A stretch of 64,000 nt of DNA from Lactobacillus sp. PV034 (GTDB lineage: Bacteria > Bacillota > Bacilli > Lactobacillales > Lactobacillaceae), in the NCBI RefSeq assembly GCF_014522305.1, contig NZ_CP041982.1:1369001-1433000 (forward strand), read 5' to 3'. A program made the translations under genes and the position numbers. Numbering within the stretch: position 1 is the stretch's first letter; the number at the start of each line of letters is the position of its first letter. The notes beneath the pieces were generated by a model. The model was given only the letters and a program-made list of their open reading frames with translations. It ran no database searches and had not been told where the DNA came from. Below, piece by piece: positions 16,527-25,184 of the stretch.

Positions 16527-18326
16527 ATGTTGTGGAAATTATCTTTGACTAGTATAAAAAGCCGCTGGAAAGATTACTTAGTTTTATTTTCCGGACTAAC
16601 TTTGGCTAGTGCAATTTTTTATATGTTTATGACTTTGGCAACTAATCCATCTTTTCTTAAAGGAAATGTTGCATTGGCTTTTTCAACAACGCAGGCTGTG
16701 TATGGCTTTGGGATTGTTTTATTAGCATTAATTACTTTTATTTATATTATTTATGCCAATAGCTTTTTGCTAAGTATGCGGCAAAAAGATTATGCCATGT
16801 ATATGATGCTTGGAGCACGTTCAAGTAAAATAGGTCGTTTAATTTTTGTAGAAACATTTATTGTAGGAACTTTAGCAACAATTATTGGAGAAATAATTGG
16901 TATCGGTTTAACACAATTAATTTCACAATTAATAATTACCCAGTTAGGTTTGGCTATTAACCATTTTGTAGGTTTTTATGTACCAGCTTTATTATGGACA
17001 TTAGCATTTTTTATTGCCTTATTCTTTTTAGCGGCCTTATGGAATAGACATAAGTTGGTGAAAGCTAATCTGATTAATTTACTTAAAGAGGATCAAAAGC
17101 CAATTAAAACCAAAAGAAATACTGCTATAAAGATAATTGAAGCAATCTTAGGGGTGAGTTTTCTAGCAACTGGTTATTGGGCCATGGCACATGCTTCACT
17201 CTTGGTGCTTGCTTCAATTCCAATTGCATTTGTGACAATTGTTTTAGGCTCATACTTTATTTTTGATTCTTTATTTACTCTTCTAATTGATTTATTGCGA
17301 AAAAATAAAAAATTTAAATATGCAAAATTACATTCTTTTACTTTAGGTCAGTTAAAATTTAGAATTAACAGCTATAATAGGATACTTTCAATTACTTCTT
17401 TACTTTTTGCATTGGCCTTAGGTGCCATTACAGTCGGGCTAAACTTTAAGCAGCTTACCGACCAACAGATGGAGTCAACTTACTATGATGTGGTTTTATT
17501 TAATCAAAATAAAAAGACTGACCAACAATTAAAGAAAATTACTGTAACATCTACTACCAAGGTTAAATATAAAATTGCTGGAAATTATGCTTATGTTTCA
17601 GCAAATCAGATTAAGAATGCTCATCTAAAACGGAATGCTTTTGTGGGTAAAACTGATGAAATTAAGTATAGAACTGAAACTATTAAACCCAATGAGATTA
17701 AAGCAGGGAGTAGAACTTATACTGAATTTGCAGAATATATTCCTTATGAAAAAGAGATAAAGGTAGTTTCACAAGCAGAATTTGATCAAATTAAACAACC
17801 TTCAAATACAACTATCTTATTAAGAGTTAAGGATTTTCAAAAGAACTTTAACAATGTTGAAAAGCTCCAAAAATTAGCTCTTCCTCAAAATAAAAACGTG
17901 GAAGTACAATTAAATTCATCAAAGGCAGCAAGTTATCGACTAATTTTGAATCTTGCTTCTGGATTTGAATTTATGGGTTTCTTTTTAGGAATTGCCTTTC
18001 TAGCAATGCTTGCTTCTACCTTGATGTTTAAAGTGTTAAGTGGGGCTAAAAGTGATGGGCCACGATATATTATGTTATGGAAGATGGGAACAAGGACCAG
18101 TTTATTAAAGACATCAATTGATTTAGAAATTGGTATTTTATTTATTCTGCCTGCTATCTTAGGAATCTTAGATGTATTATTTGGCTTACAATTCTTTAAA
18201 GCTTTATTAGCTCATCCCTATGATAAAATTTGGATACCATTTGGTATTTTCTTGATTTTTTATCTTGTATATTACTTAATTACCGTTAAGTTATATCAAA
18301 GTATTGTGCTTAAGAAGATTAAATAG
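16527..18326 (+). CDS. ABC transporter permease, BceB-like
   Basis: 599 residues with ten predicted helices in the BceB arrangement: an FtsX-like four-helix block, several mid helices and a large extracytoplasmic domain (about residues 308-480) before the last helices. The extracellular domain is shorter than in B. subtilis BceB (about 200 residues). It pairs with the upstream ATPase. BceAB systems are usually beside their BceRS two-component regulator, which is absent here. Confidence 0.88.
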   Translation: MLWKLSLTSIKSRWKDYLVLFSGLTLASAIFYMFMTLATNPSFLKGNVALAFSTTQAVYGFGIVLLALITFIYIIYANSFLLSMRQKDYAMYMMLGARSSKIGRLIFVETFIVGTLATIIGEIIGIGLTQLISQLIITQLGLAINHFVGFYVPALLWTLAFFIALFFLAALWNRHKLVKANLINLLKEDQKPIKTKRNTAIKIIEAILGVSFLATGYWAMAHASLLVLASIPIAFVTIVLGSYFIFDSLFTLLIDLLRKNKKFKYAKLHSFTLGQLKFRINSYNRILSITSLLFALALGAITVGLNFKQLTDQQMESTYYDVVLFNQNKKTDQQLKKITVTSTTKVKYKIAGNYAYVSANQIKNAHLKRNAFVGKTDEIKYRTETIKPNEIKAGSRTYTEFAEYIPYEKEIKVVSQAEFDQIKQPSNTTILLRVKDFQKNFNNVEKLQKLALPQNKNVEVQLNSSKAASYRLILNLASGFEFMGFFLGIAFLAMLASTLMFKVLSGAKSDGPRYIMLWKMGTRTSLLKTSIDLEIGILFILPAILGILDVLFGLQFFKALLAHPYDKIWIPFGIFLIFYLVYYLITVKLYQSIVLKKIK

Positions 18327-18356
18327 TCACTAAATAAGTTGCAAAATAATTCTCAT

Positions 18357-18388
18357 AAAAAAAGATGCCTTTTACGAGGCATCTTTTT
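18357..18388. terminator. Bidirectional terminator
   Basis: AAAAAAAGATGCCT, loop, AGGCATCTTTTT between the BceB-like gene and the convergent phosphatase gene. Confidence 0.87.
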
Positions 18389-18394
18389 AGTTAC

Positions 18395-19042
18395 TTAAAA
18401 TTCAGTTTTATTATATTCAGTGACTTTAATGTCATCACCATTCATTTTTAAGATAGTAATTGAACCATTAGCAGGTCCAGGAACTAATGGAATTTCTGGA
18501 GCATAACGGCTAACGATACTACGAATGGTCATGCTGTGACTTACAAGTAAAATATTTTCAGCACCATCAAGTTCTTGGATAAGTTTGAATCCTTTGTCCA
18601 AACGATCCCAGTAAGCTTTATTATCTTCAGCATCATGATAAGGATCAGCTTCATGAATATAATCTTTGATGATACTCATTTTTTCTTTTAGAAGTAATTC
18701 TTGGCGTCGTGGGCGGCCATGTGGTCCACCAATCATTTGCCAAGCTTCATCAGAGTTCATTCCTTCAAAATATCCAAAGAATTGCTCGCGGAAAAAGGGA
18801 CTGGCAATATGTTGTAAAGTAAGATGGTTACAATTTTTTTCAATGATGTAGTCACATGTGTCAACTGCTCGTTTCAAGTCACTTGAAAGGGCAATATCGA
18901 ATGGAATATTTGCTAATTCTTCACCTGCATGTTTTGCATCAGTAATCCCTTTATCTGTTAAAGGACTGTCACACCATCCCTGAATTTTATCGTATTTATT
19001 AATGATAGTTTGGCCATGTCTAACAAGATAGATAGTTTTCAC
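18395..19042 (-). CDS. Histidine phosphatase family protein
   Basis: 215 residues with the phosphoglycerate-mutase-type signature YLVRHGQT at the amino terminus (catalytic His), a second Arg/Glu region (SSDLKRAVDT) and the late HSMTIR histidine. Such enzymes remove phosphate from small molecules. The family is broad and the substrate is unknown. I choose the GTG at 19042, 7 bases after GAGAGG, over an upstream TTG at 19057 which would contain the binding site. Confidence 0.8.
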   Translation of the reverse strand: MKTIYLVRHGQTIINKYDKIQGWCDSPLTDKGITDAKHAGEELANIPFDIALSSDLKRAVDTCDYIIEKNCNHLTLQHIASPFFREQFFGYFEGMNSDEAWQMIGGPHGRPRRQELLLKEKMSIIKDYIHEADPYHDAEDNKAYWDRLDKGFKLIQELDGAENILLVSHSMTIRSIVSRYAPEIPLVPGPANGSITILKMNGDDIKVTEYNKTEF

Positions 19043-19179
19043 TTTAAAACCTCTCAAAATATAAATAATAATTGATGTATTGATATATTAACTATAATCA
19101 GTTATTATATATAGATATTATTTTAATTATCATAACATGAATTAGGACTTAATTTCTATTACAGTTAATGGAGGGAGAT

Positions 19180-19638
19180 ATGACAAAAGAAAGAACTGCA
19201 ACAGAAAAAGAAAGAGAACGGTTAATTATGATGTGGGTCAGTAGCTGGAAAGAAAAGAATGCTGAAGGTTTTGAAACTGTCTTTGCATCAGATATTCATT
19301 ACATCAGAAGTTGGGGCCCAGAGTATTATGGGTTACTTGAACTGAAATATTGGTTCAATGAAAGAAATGATCGTAGTACTATTCTTGAATGGGATGTGGA
19401 TTGTTTCTTTCATGGGGAAAACGAAACAATAACTCATTGGTTTTTAAAGGACCAACCACAACATAAGACTATCAAGTTAATTGAAGGAGTTTCACTAATT
19501 AAGTGGGATGACAATAATAAAATAATTTATGTCCAAGATTTTATATCTAATACCCATCGTTCTGATCCTTATAAAACAAGTGAATTTCCAAATTATACCA
19601 AGCAACAGCTTGATTGGTTTGATAAATTACATAAATAA
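19180..19638 (+). CDS. SnoaL/NTF2-like protein, copy 1
   Basis: 152 residues with the cone-shaped SnoaL/NTF2-like pattern: an amino-terminal helix (ERLIMMWVSSWKEKN), then DIHYIRSWGPEYYGL and strands ending in IIYVQDFISN. A similar protein follows at 19730. Family members bind or isomerise small hydrophobic molecules; many are uncharacterised. The ATG at 19180 lies 5 bases after GGAGGG; an in-frame ATG at 19168 overlaps that site and is unlikely. No signal peptide. Confidence 0.75.
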   Translation: MTKERTATEKERERLIMMWVSSWKEKNAEGFETVFASDIHYIRSWGPEYYGLLELKYWFNERNDRSTILEWDVDCFFHGENETITHWFLKDQPQHKTIKLIEGVSLIKWDDNNKIIYVQDFISNTHRSDPYKTSEFPNYTKQQLDWFDKLHK

Positions 19639-19729
19639 AGTTCATAATATTTAAATTATTAATCATTGCTTTGTACAATAAAGATGAAAGCAATGATTTT
19701 TTGTATCCTGTGTAAAAGAGGGGATAACT

Positions 19730-20184
19730 ATGAGGTTACAACAGGAAAGAAAAAAAGAAAAAGAGAACAATTAATCAAGTTGTGGACAAAAAGTTGGACT
19801 GAAAAAAATAATTTAGGAATTGAAAAAGTTTTTGCACCCGATGTGCACTACATTAGAAGTTGGGGTCCAGAATATCATGGTTTACTTGAATTACAATACT
19901 GGTTTAGTGAAAAGAATGATCGTGCTACGATAATCAAGTGGGATATAAATGGGTTTATGCATGATGGTAATGCTACAATTGCTCATTGGGATGTTGAAGA
20001 AAAGAAAAATAAAAAGGTAGAGCATTTAGAAGGTATTTCACTTATTAGATGGAATGAGGATGAAAAAGTAGAATATGTGCAACACTTTGCTTCAAATATG
20101 AATCGTTTTGATCCTTATCAAAATACAGATTATCCTAATTACTCTGATCAACAAATAAAACGTTTTAATGACTTACATAATTAG
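19730..20184 (+). pseudogene. SnoaL/NTF2-like protein, copy 2, out of frame at an A7 tract
   Basis: A tandem paralogue sharing HYIRSWGPEYHGLLEL with copy 1. The best start is ATG 19730, preceded by AGAGGGG, giving MRLQQERKK; it meets a stop at 19772. The SnoaL body lies in the -1 frame. Adding one A to the run 19750-19756, or a -1 slip there, restores MRLQQERKKRKREQLIKLW and joins the body. In the starting frame the run reads A AAA AAA, a canonical slippery heptamer. So it may be a broken gene, an error, or made by slippage. A TTG at 19666 is in frame but sits in a probable promoter and lacks a binding site. Confidence 0.65.
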
Positions 20185-20272
20185 TACATTTTATTTAATT
20201 CTTAGATCGAACCTTTGTACAATAGTGATGAATGTTTATCAGATTTAGATAGTAAAGAAAGAAGTGGCAAAA

Positions 20273-21034
20273 ATGAAGTTTATTTCATGGAACGTAAATG
20301 GTTTTAGAGCAGCTTTGAGACATGGCTTCTTAAGAACTTTTAAGGAATTGGATCCAGATATTTTGGCTATTCAAGATATTAGATTATCTCCTGATGAGAT
20401 AGAAGTGGAAACTCCAGGATATTATCAATATTGGAATTATTCTGAAGAAAAGAGTTATGATGGTACAGCAATTTTTACTAAAGAAAAGCCACAAACTGTA
20501 GCTTATGGAATTGGAGTTCCGGAATTTGATCAACAAGGAAGAACAATTACTTTAGAATTTGAAGATTATTATTTTGTAAATACTTATGTACCATTTTCTG
20601 GAGAGCAATTACAAAGATTGGCCTTTAGACAGGCTTGGGATCGTGCCTTTAAAGAATATGTTGAAAGGTTAAAAGAAAATAAGCCAGTAGTAATTGGTGG
20701 TGATATGAGTGTTGCTCACGAAGCAATAGATTTAGCTGAACCATCAGAAAATCATCATCATGCTGGTTTTACTGAACAAGAGCGAGATGACTTCACTGAA
20801 TTACTTGATGCTGGATTTATTGATACCTACCGTTACTATTATCCAAATAAGACTGGTATGTATACTTATTGGAGTTATCGTGGCGATGCTCGTCCAAAGA
20901 ATGAAGGTTGGCGTCTTGATTACTTCTTAGTTTCAGATGATTTACAAAACAACTTGGAAAGTGCTAATATTTTGACTGATATCATGGGCTCAGATCACTG
21001 TCCAGTTAGTTTGAAAATTGATTTAAAGAAGTAG
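20273..21034 (+). CDS. ExoIII-family (ExoA-like) nuclease with altered active site
   Basis: Exonuclease III/AP endonuclease fold, 253 residues, with SWNVNG at the start, the Tyr in NTYVPF, GWRLDYFLVS and the terminal GSDHCPV. Two normally invariant positions differ: the QETK glutamate that binds Mg is Asp in AIQDIRL, and the GDxN asparagine is Ser in GDMSVAH. The usual RFNARxxNxGWR region reads RGDARPKNEGWR. It could still repair abasic sites with lower activity, or be a paralogue with another role. Start ATG 20273 matches the family; an in-frame GTG at 20264 is possible. Confidence 0.8.
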   Translation: MKFISWNVNGFRAALRHGFLRTFKELDPDILAIQDIRLSPDEIEVETPGYYQYWNYSEEKSYDGTAIFTKEKPQTVAYGIGVPEFDQQGRTITLEFEDYYFVNTYVPFSGEQLQRLAFRQAWDRAFKEYVERLKENKPVVIGGDMSVAHEAIDLAEPSENHHHAGFTEQERDDFTELLDAGFIDTYRYYYPNKTGMYTYWSYRGDARPKNEGWRLDYFLVSDDLQNNLESANILTDIMGSDHCPVSLKIDLKK

Positions 21035-21043
21035 GCGAATAAC

Positions 21044-21391
21044 ATGAGAGTTACAAAATTAATTGTTGGAATTTTCTTAATCTTACTTTCAATTTGGTTG
21101 TTTATTCATGGTCTATTATTTGGCATAATTGGCTTAAATAATTTACAAAATATTTTTGCAGGTATTATTGAATTAATTATGGCTGGTTTAATATTAGCTG
21201 CTGGAATAGTTTACATAGTAACTGAAAACAGAGATGGACTGGGTGGGGACATCACTAATTTTGTTTTACTCTTAATTGCTGGATTAATTAGTATTGGTGG
21301 CTGGCTATATAATGGTTTAATATGGTATGGAGCATTGGTACTAGTTATTGGAGTAGGATTTTTTATCTGGCACTTATGCAAAGATAATTAG
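21044..21391 (+). CDS. Small four-helix membrane protein
   Basis: 115 residues, almost entirely hydrophobic, with four predicted helices (about 5-27, 33-58, 70-88, 92-112) and a short charged loop after helix 2. I do not recognise the family. It lies 9 bases after the nuclease gene, so they are probably co-transcribed, but the link is not obviously functional. Confidence 0.7.
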   Translation: MRVTKLIVGIFLILLSIWLFIHGLLFGIIGLNNLQNIFAGIIELIMAGLILAAGIVYIVTENRDGLGGDITNFVLLLIAGLISIGGWLYNGLIWYGALVLVIGVGFFIWHLCKDN

Positions 21392-21405
21392 GAAAAATAA
21401 GATTC

Positions 21406-21434
21406 AAAAAACGCGATGAGTGATCATCGCGTTT
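21406..21434. terminator. Bidirectional terminator
   Basis: AAAAAACGCGATGA, loop GTGA, TCATCGCGTTTT between convergent genes. Confidence 0.85.
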
Positions 21435-22078
21435 TATTTTTCATGATAGATTTTTTTAACATTCTCAATGTCGCTAGGTTGAATAGTATAAAAGGAACCT
21501 TGCGGATACATGACAGAAATTCCACTTTGGTGATCAAGACCAATGGCGTGTCCTAATTCATGCTCAACTGTATTAACAATTCGATTATTGCTATAACTAT
21601 AAGCTGGATTAAGTAAATAATATGAATTAAGCTGGACAGTTGCATGAACTAGGTAACCAGTTAAAGAATTATATTCGGTATTGGTAAGACCAGCTGCATC
21701 TGTATCAGAACGATCCATAGATTTAATGACTATTTGAGCGTTTTTCTTATCATTAACCATTTTAAAAGTGAAGGCACCAGTATTATTCCAAGATTTAAGT
21801 CCATCAATTGCCGCGTTATACAGAGTAGGGTTCTTAAGATCAACATAGACAGTTGCTTCGTTTTTTTGAAAGGTGTGGCCCTTTTCTTGAGGCTCATCAT
21901 TGTTTAGCTGATTAAATTTATTAGGGTTAAAGACTCGCTCTATTCGGCTAGAAAGGTAAGGCAAAATATCAGTTGTACCAAAAGTTTGTTCTAAATATGG
22001 ACGAGAATATAAGTAAGCCAAATTGCCTGCAAGATAAATGAGAACTAAGATTATTAAGTTACGAATAAATTTTTTCAT
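21434..22078 (-). CDS. Matrixin-like zinc metalloprotease
   Basis: 214 residues with an amino-terminal signal anchor (about 6-26) and an extracytoplasmic domain ending in the metzincin zinc motif HELGHAIGLDH followed by a Met-turn VMYP, as in M10 matrixins. Three zinc His and the catalytic Glu are all present. It should cut peptides or proteins outside the membrane; substrate unknown. The stretch after the anchor (about 30-70) is probably a linker or short prodomain, with no cysteine switch. Monocistronic. Confidence 0.85.
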   Translation of the reverse strand: MKKFIRNLIILVLIYLAGNLAYLYSRPYLEQTFGTTDILPYLSSRIERVFNPNKFNQLNNDEPQEKGHTFQKNEATVYVDLKNPTLYNAAIDGLKSWNNTGAFTFKMVNDKKNAQIVIKSMDRSDTDAAGLTNTEYNSLTGYLVHATVQLNSYYLLNPAYSYSNNRIVNTVEHELGHAIGLDHQSGISVMYPQGSFYTIQPSDIENVKKIYHEK

Positions 22079-22260
22079 TGTATCCTCAAACTAAATTATA
22101 TTTAGAGTATATTATAGTCCTAATTAATTGAGAGACACATTAAGATGATTTATTTAGTTGAAAATTAAGAATATAGATTGAAATACAATTTATTTATGAA
22201 AATAACTGATTATGATAAAATATTATGCAACAATTGCTAGATATAGGTTTAGGTGAGAAG

Positions 22261-24558
22261 ATGGCTAAAGAATCACAACAAGAATTAGAGCAGCAACATC
22301 TTGATGAAATAATGGAAAAGATAAAGGAGAAAGAAAAGTCTCTAGATAAGTCTATTGATTCTGCTCAAGGTGAAGCGCGTAACTTAAACTTTCATTATTT
22401 GGATGATGTAAGGCTAGATTATGATGATTATTCTACTTCAATAGAAACTGCACTAACTATCCAACAACAGCAACAAATGCTTAAAGAGCGTGAGCATGCG
22501 TGGCAGCAATCTACAAAACAGTTAGATACTTTGCAACGTCTAGAAAAGAGTCCATATTTTGCACGGGTGGACTTTAAGGAAGATGGCGAGAAAGATTCAG
22601 AAACTATCTATATTGGTTTGGGTTCATTTGCAGATGATCAAGAACATTTCTTAGTTTATGATTGGCGCGCACCAATTTCATCTATTTATTACGATGGCAA
22701 ACTGGGGAAAGTTACCTATAATGCTCCTGATGGCGAACGTAGTGTCGATATGACTAAGAAACGCCAGTTTATCATCAAAGATGGCAAAATTGAGAACATG
22801 TTTGATACCAATGAGTCAATTGGTGATCAAATGTTGATGAATGTTTTAAACGAAAAATCATCAACTCAGATGAAATCGATTGTTACAACTATTCAGCGTG
22901 AGCAAAATAAAATAATTCGTAACACTAGTGCTGATTTACTATTTGTTCAAGGTGCTGCTGGTTCAGGAAAAACGAGTGCGATTATGCAACGAGTAGCTTA
23001 TCTACTTTATCGTTACCGTGGTAACTTAAATTCTGGCCAAGTAATTATGTTTAGTCCTAACCAATTATTTAATGATTATGTTAAAAATGTTTTGCCTGAG
23101 ATGGGTGAACAAAACATGGTCCAAATGACTTATTGGCAATTTGTCTCTCGTCGTGTACCTGGCATGAAAGTTGAAAATTTATTTGAACAATTTGAAGATA
23201 ATAAAAAAGACGATAAGATTGTCAATTTAGAAAATTCCTTAGATTTCTTTAAAGCTGTAACACGCTATGCTAAGCACTTAAATAAGAGTGGAATGCTTTT
23301 TAAGAATATCTACTTTAAATCAAAGAAGAAACCATTTTTTGATAAAGAAAAAATCAAAGAAATCTATTATAGCTTTAATGAAAACTATAATTTAAGGAAT
23401 CGAATTGATGCTACTCAAGAACAATTAATTACCGATTTGAATCATCGTGTAAGTTCAGAAGCTCGAAAAGCTTGGGTAAGCAAAACAATTGAATCTTTAG
23501 ATCCACAGCAACTTAAGGCCCTTTATGATCGTCCTGACCAAGAGTTCGAATCAGGAGAAAAAGAAGAAAAATTCCTTGCTAAAAAAATTGTTACTAGGGA
23601 ATTAAAGGGTGTTGCTAAGAAAATTAACCATCATCGCTTCTTAAATATTCGTAGTCAATATTTAGCATTTTTACGTGCAGTACCAAAAATTCTTGATCTA
23701 TCTAAGTGGAAGATTAGTGAAGCCGAATGGCAAGAACATATTGAGCAAGTCAAAGAACGTTTACGTGATCATAAAATTAAAATGTCTGATATTACTCCTT
23801 ACTTGTATCTTTATGACTTAGTGACAGGGCGTCGAACTGACTATACTATGCGTTATGCCTTTATTGATGAAATTCAAGATTATACTCCATTCCAATTAGC
23901 TTACTTGAAGTATAATTTCCCAAAGGCAAAATTCACGATGCTTGGCGATTTGAATCAAGCTATCTTTACTAAAGATTCAAGTAAAGACTTATTAAGTCAA
24001 ATCTCTAAGTTGTTTGACCCAGAAAAAACTGATGTTGTTCAGTTAACCCGTTCATATCGTTCTACTAAAGAAATTACTGATTTTACTAAACAAATTTTGC
24101 GTCAAGGTGAAAAAATTGAAGCATTTGATCGTAAAGGACCAAAGCCGGCATTTTATAAACGTGATGATATTGAAAAAGAATATCGTGTTTTAGAAGATAT
24201 TTTGACAGAAAATGATGAGCAAAAGTTAACAACGGCCATTATTACCAAAACTTTGGAAGAAGCTAAACAAGTAGCGCAAGTATTAAAAGAAAGAAATATT
24301 AAAGCTACCTTGATTGGCTCAGCTAACCAACGTTTAGTAGAGGGAACACTAGTGATTCCATCTTATTTAGCAAAAGGACTCGAATTTGATGCAGTAGTAG
24401 CCTGGGATGTTTCAGAGAAGCAATATCATGAAATGGATGAAACCCAATTACTTTATACTATTGCGTCGAGAGCAATGTATAAGTTAGATCTTACTTATGT
24501 AGGAAATAAGAGCCCAATTCTGGATGGTATCAAAGAACAAACTTATGTTAATAGATAA
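22261..24558 (+). CDS. helD: HelD-like superfamily 1 helicase (RNA polymerase recycling)
   Basis: 765 residues. An amino-terminal coiled coil (about 5-110) precedes a UvrD/Rep-type ATPase core split by insertions: Walker A GAAGSGKTS, Walker B IDEIQDY, GDLNQAIF, motif IV-like TRSYRST and a late AKGLEFDAVV segment. This is the HelD layout; firmicute HelD removes RNA polymerase from stalled or terminated complexes. I choose ATG 22261, a few bases after AGGTGAG; the upstream ATG 22225 lies beside a TATGATAAAAT promoter-like element and is less likely. Monocistronic. Confidence 0.85.
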   Translation: MAKESQQELEQQHLDEIMEKIKEKEKSLDKSIDSAQGEARNLNFHYLDDVRLDYDDYSTSIETALTIQQQQQMLKEREHAWQQSTKQLDTLQRLEKSPYFARVDFKEDGEKDSETIYIGLGSFADDQEHFLVYDWRAPISSIYYDGKLGKVTYNAPDGERSVDMTKKRQFIIKDGKIENMFDTNESIGDQMLMNVLNEKSSTQMKSIVTTIQREQNKIIRNTSADLLFVQGAAGSGKTSAIMQRVAYLLYRYRGNLNSGQVIMFSPNQLFNDYVKNVLPEMGEQNMVQMTYWQFVSRRVPGMKVENLFEQFEDNKKDDKIVNLENSLDFFKAVTRYAKHLNKSGMLFKNIYFKSKKKPFFDKEKIKEIYYSFNENYNLRNRIDATQEQLITDLNHRVSSEARKAWVSKTIESLDPQQLKALYDRPDQEFESGEKEEKFLAKKIVTRELKGVAKKINHHRFLNIRSQYLAFLRAVPKILDLSKWKISEAEWQEHIEQVKERLRDHKIKMSDITPYLYLYDLVTGRRTDYTMRYAFIDEIQDYTPFQLAYLKYNFPKAKFTMLGDLNQAIFTKDSSKDLLSQISKLFDPEKTDVVQLTRSYRSTKEITDFTKQILRQGEKIEAFDRKGPKPAFYKRDDIEKEYRVLEDILTENDEQKLTTAIITKTLEEAKQVAQVLKERNIKATLIGSANQRLVEGTLVIPSYLAKGLEFDAVVAWDVSEKQYHEMDETQLLYTIASRAMYKLDLTYVGNKSPILDGIKEQTYVNR

Positions 24559-24595
24559 AAAAAGCGAATTAGCCATTATGACTAATTCGCTTTTT
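24557..24595. terminator. Bidirectional terminator
   Basis: AAAAAAAGCGAATTAG, loop, CTAATTCGCTTTTT between helD and the convergent merR gene. Confidence 0.87.
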
Positions 24596-24596
24596 A

Positions 24597-25025
24597 TTAA
24601 TTTTCATCAAATTCATAATGAGTACCTTCTTCATTAATTATTGCCGTCAGATCACCTTTGCGACCGTCGATTAATTCTAAGATACCTAAGTTAATTTTGC
24701 CATATTCATGGTCAGGATCTGTTATTTCTACTTGATAGTCTGGATCATCAAGTAATTTTCGTAACAGTTTAATCTTTTTTTGATTTTCTTTTGATTTTTT
24801 AACCGCACTTGCTAGTGTATAACCCTGATCCAGTTTTTCTTTGATAAATACAATACAAAATAGGGTTCCAAGACTGTACTTGCGGATACCATCTTTTTCA
24901 ATGGGGCTAATGTATCCTTTTTCTTCCCAGTAACGTAATTGCCTTTGTGTTACACCAGTAAGACTACTTACTTCGCCAATACCTACTTTAAGATCACGAT
25001 AGATATTACGCCATATCGAATTCAT
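24597..25025 (-). CDS. MerR-family transcriptional regulator
   Basis: 142 residues with an amino-terminal MerR winged helix (VGIGEVSSLTGVTQRQLRYW, then the wing YISP...RKYS), a short coiled coil and a carboxy tail with no Cys cluster, so not a metal sensor. It is divergent from the EmrB-type exporter operon and probably controls it and itself. The region between them carries three ATTGTAAA-type direct repeats. Ligand unknown. Confidence 0.85.
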   Translation of the reverse strand: MNSIWRNIYRDLKVGIGEVSSLTGVTQRQLRYWEEKGYISPIEKDGIRKYSLGTLFCIVFIKEKLDQGYTLASAVKKSKENQKKIKLLRKLLDDPDYQVEITDPDHEYGKINLGILELIDGRKGDLTAIINEEGTHYEFDEN

Positions 25026-25066
25026 TTATTGACCCTCCAAATAATAGTAGTCTGAATTATATTAGT

Positions 25067-25150
25067 ATTGTAAACTAATTAATCATAATTGTAAAATTTA
25101 TATCCACTATTGTAAAACTGATTGACAATAATCTAGAATAGACCTAAAAT
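25067..25150 (+). promoter_or_regulatory. Three 21-bp-phased direct repeats plus MFS operon promoter
   Basis: ATTGTAAACT (25067), ATTGTAAAAT (25088) and ATTGTAAAAC (25109) recur every 21 bp, two helical turns, just upstream of TTGACA (25122-25127), 17 bases and TAAAAT (25145-25150). The layout suggests cooperative binding of the adjacent MerR regulator on one DNA face next to the -35 element. Confidence 0.7.
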
Positions 25151-25184
25151 GGTATTCGTTAAACTTAAGTAAGGGAGATTGGAT

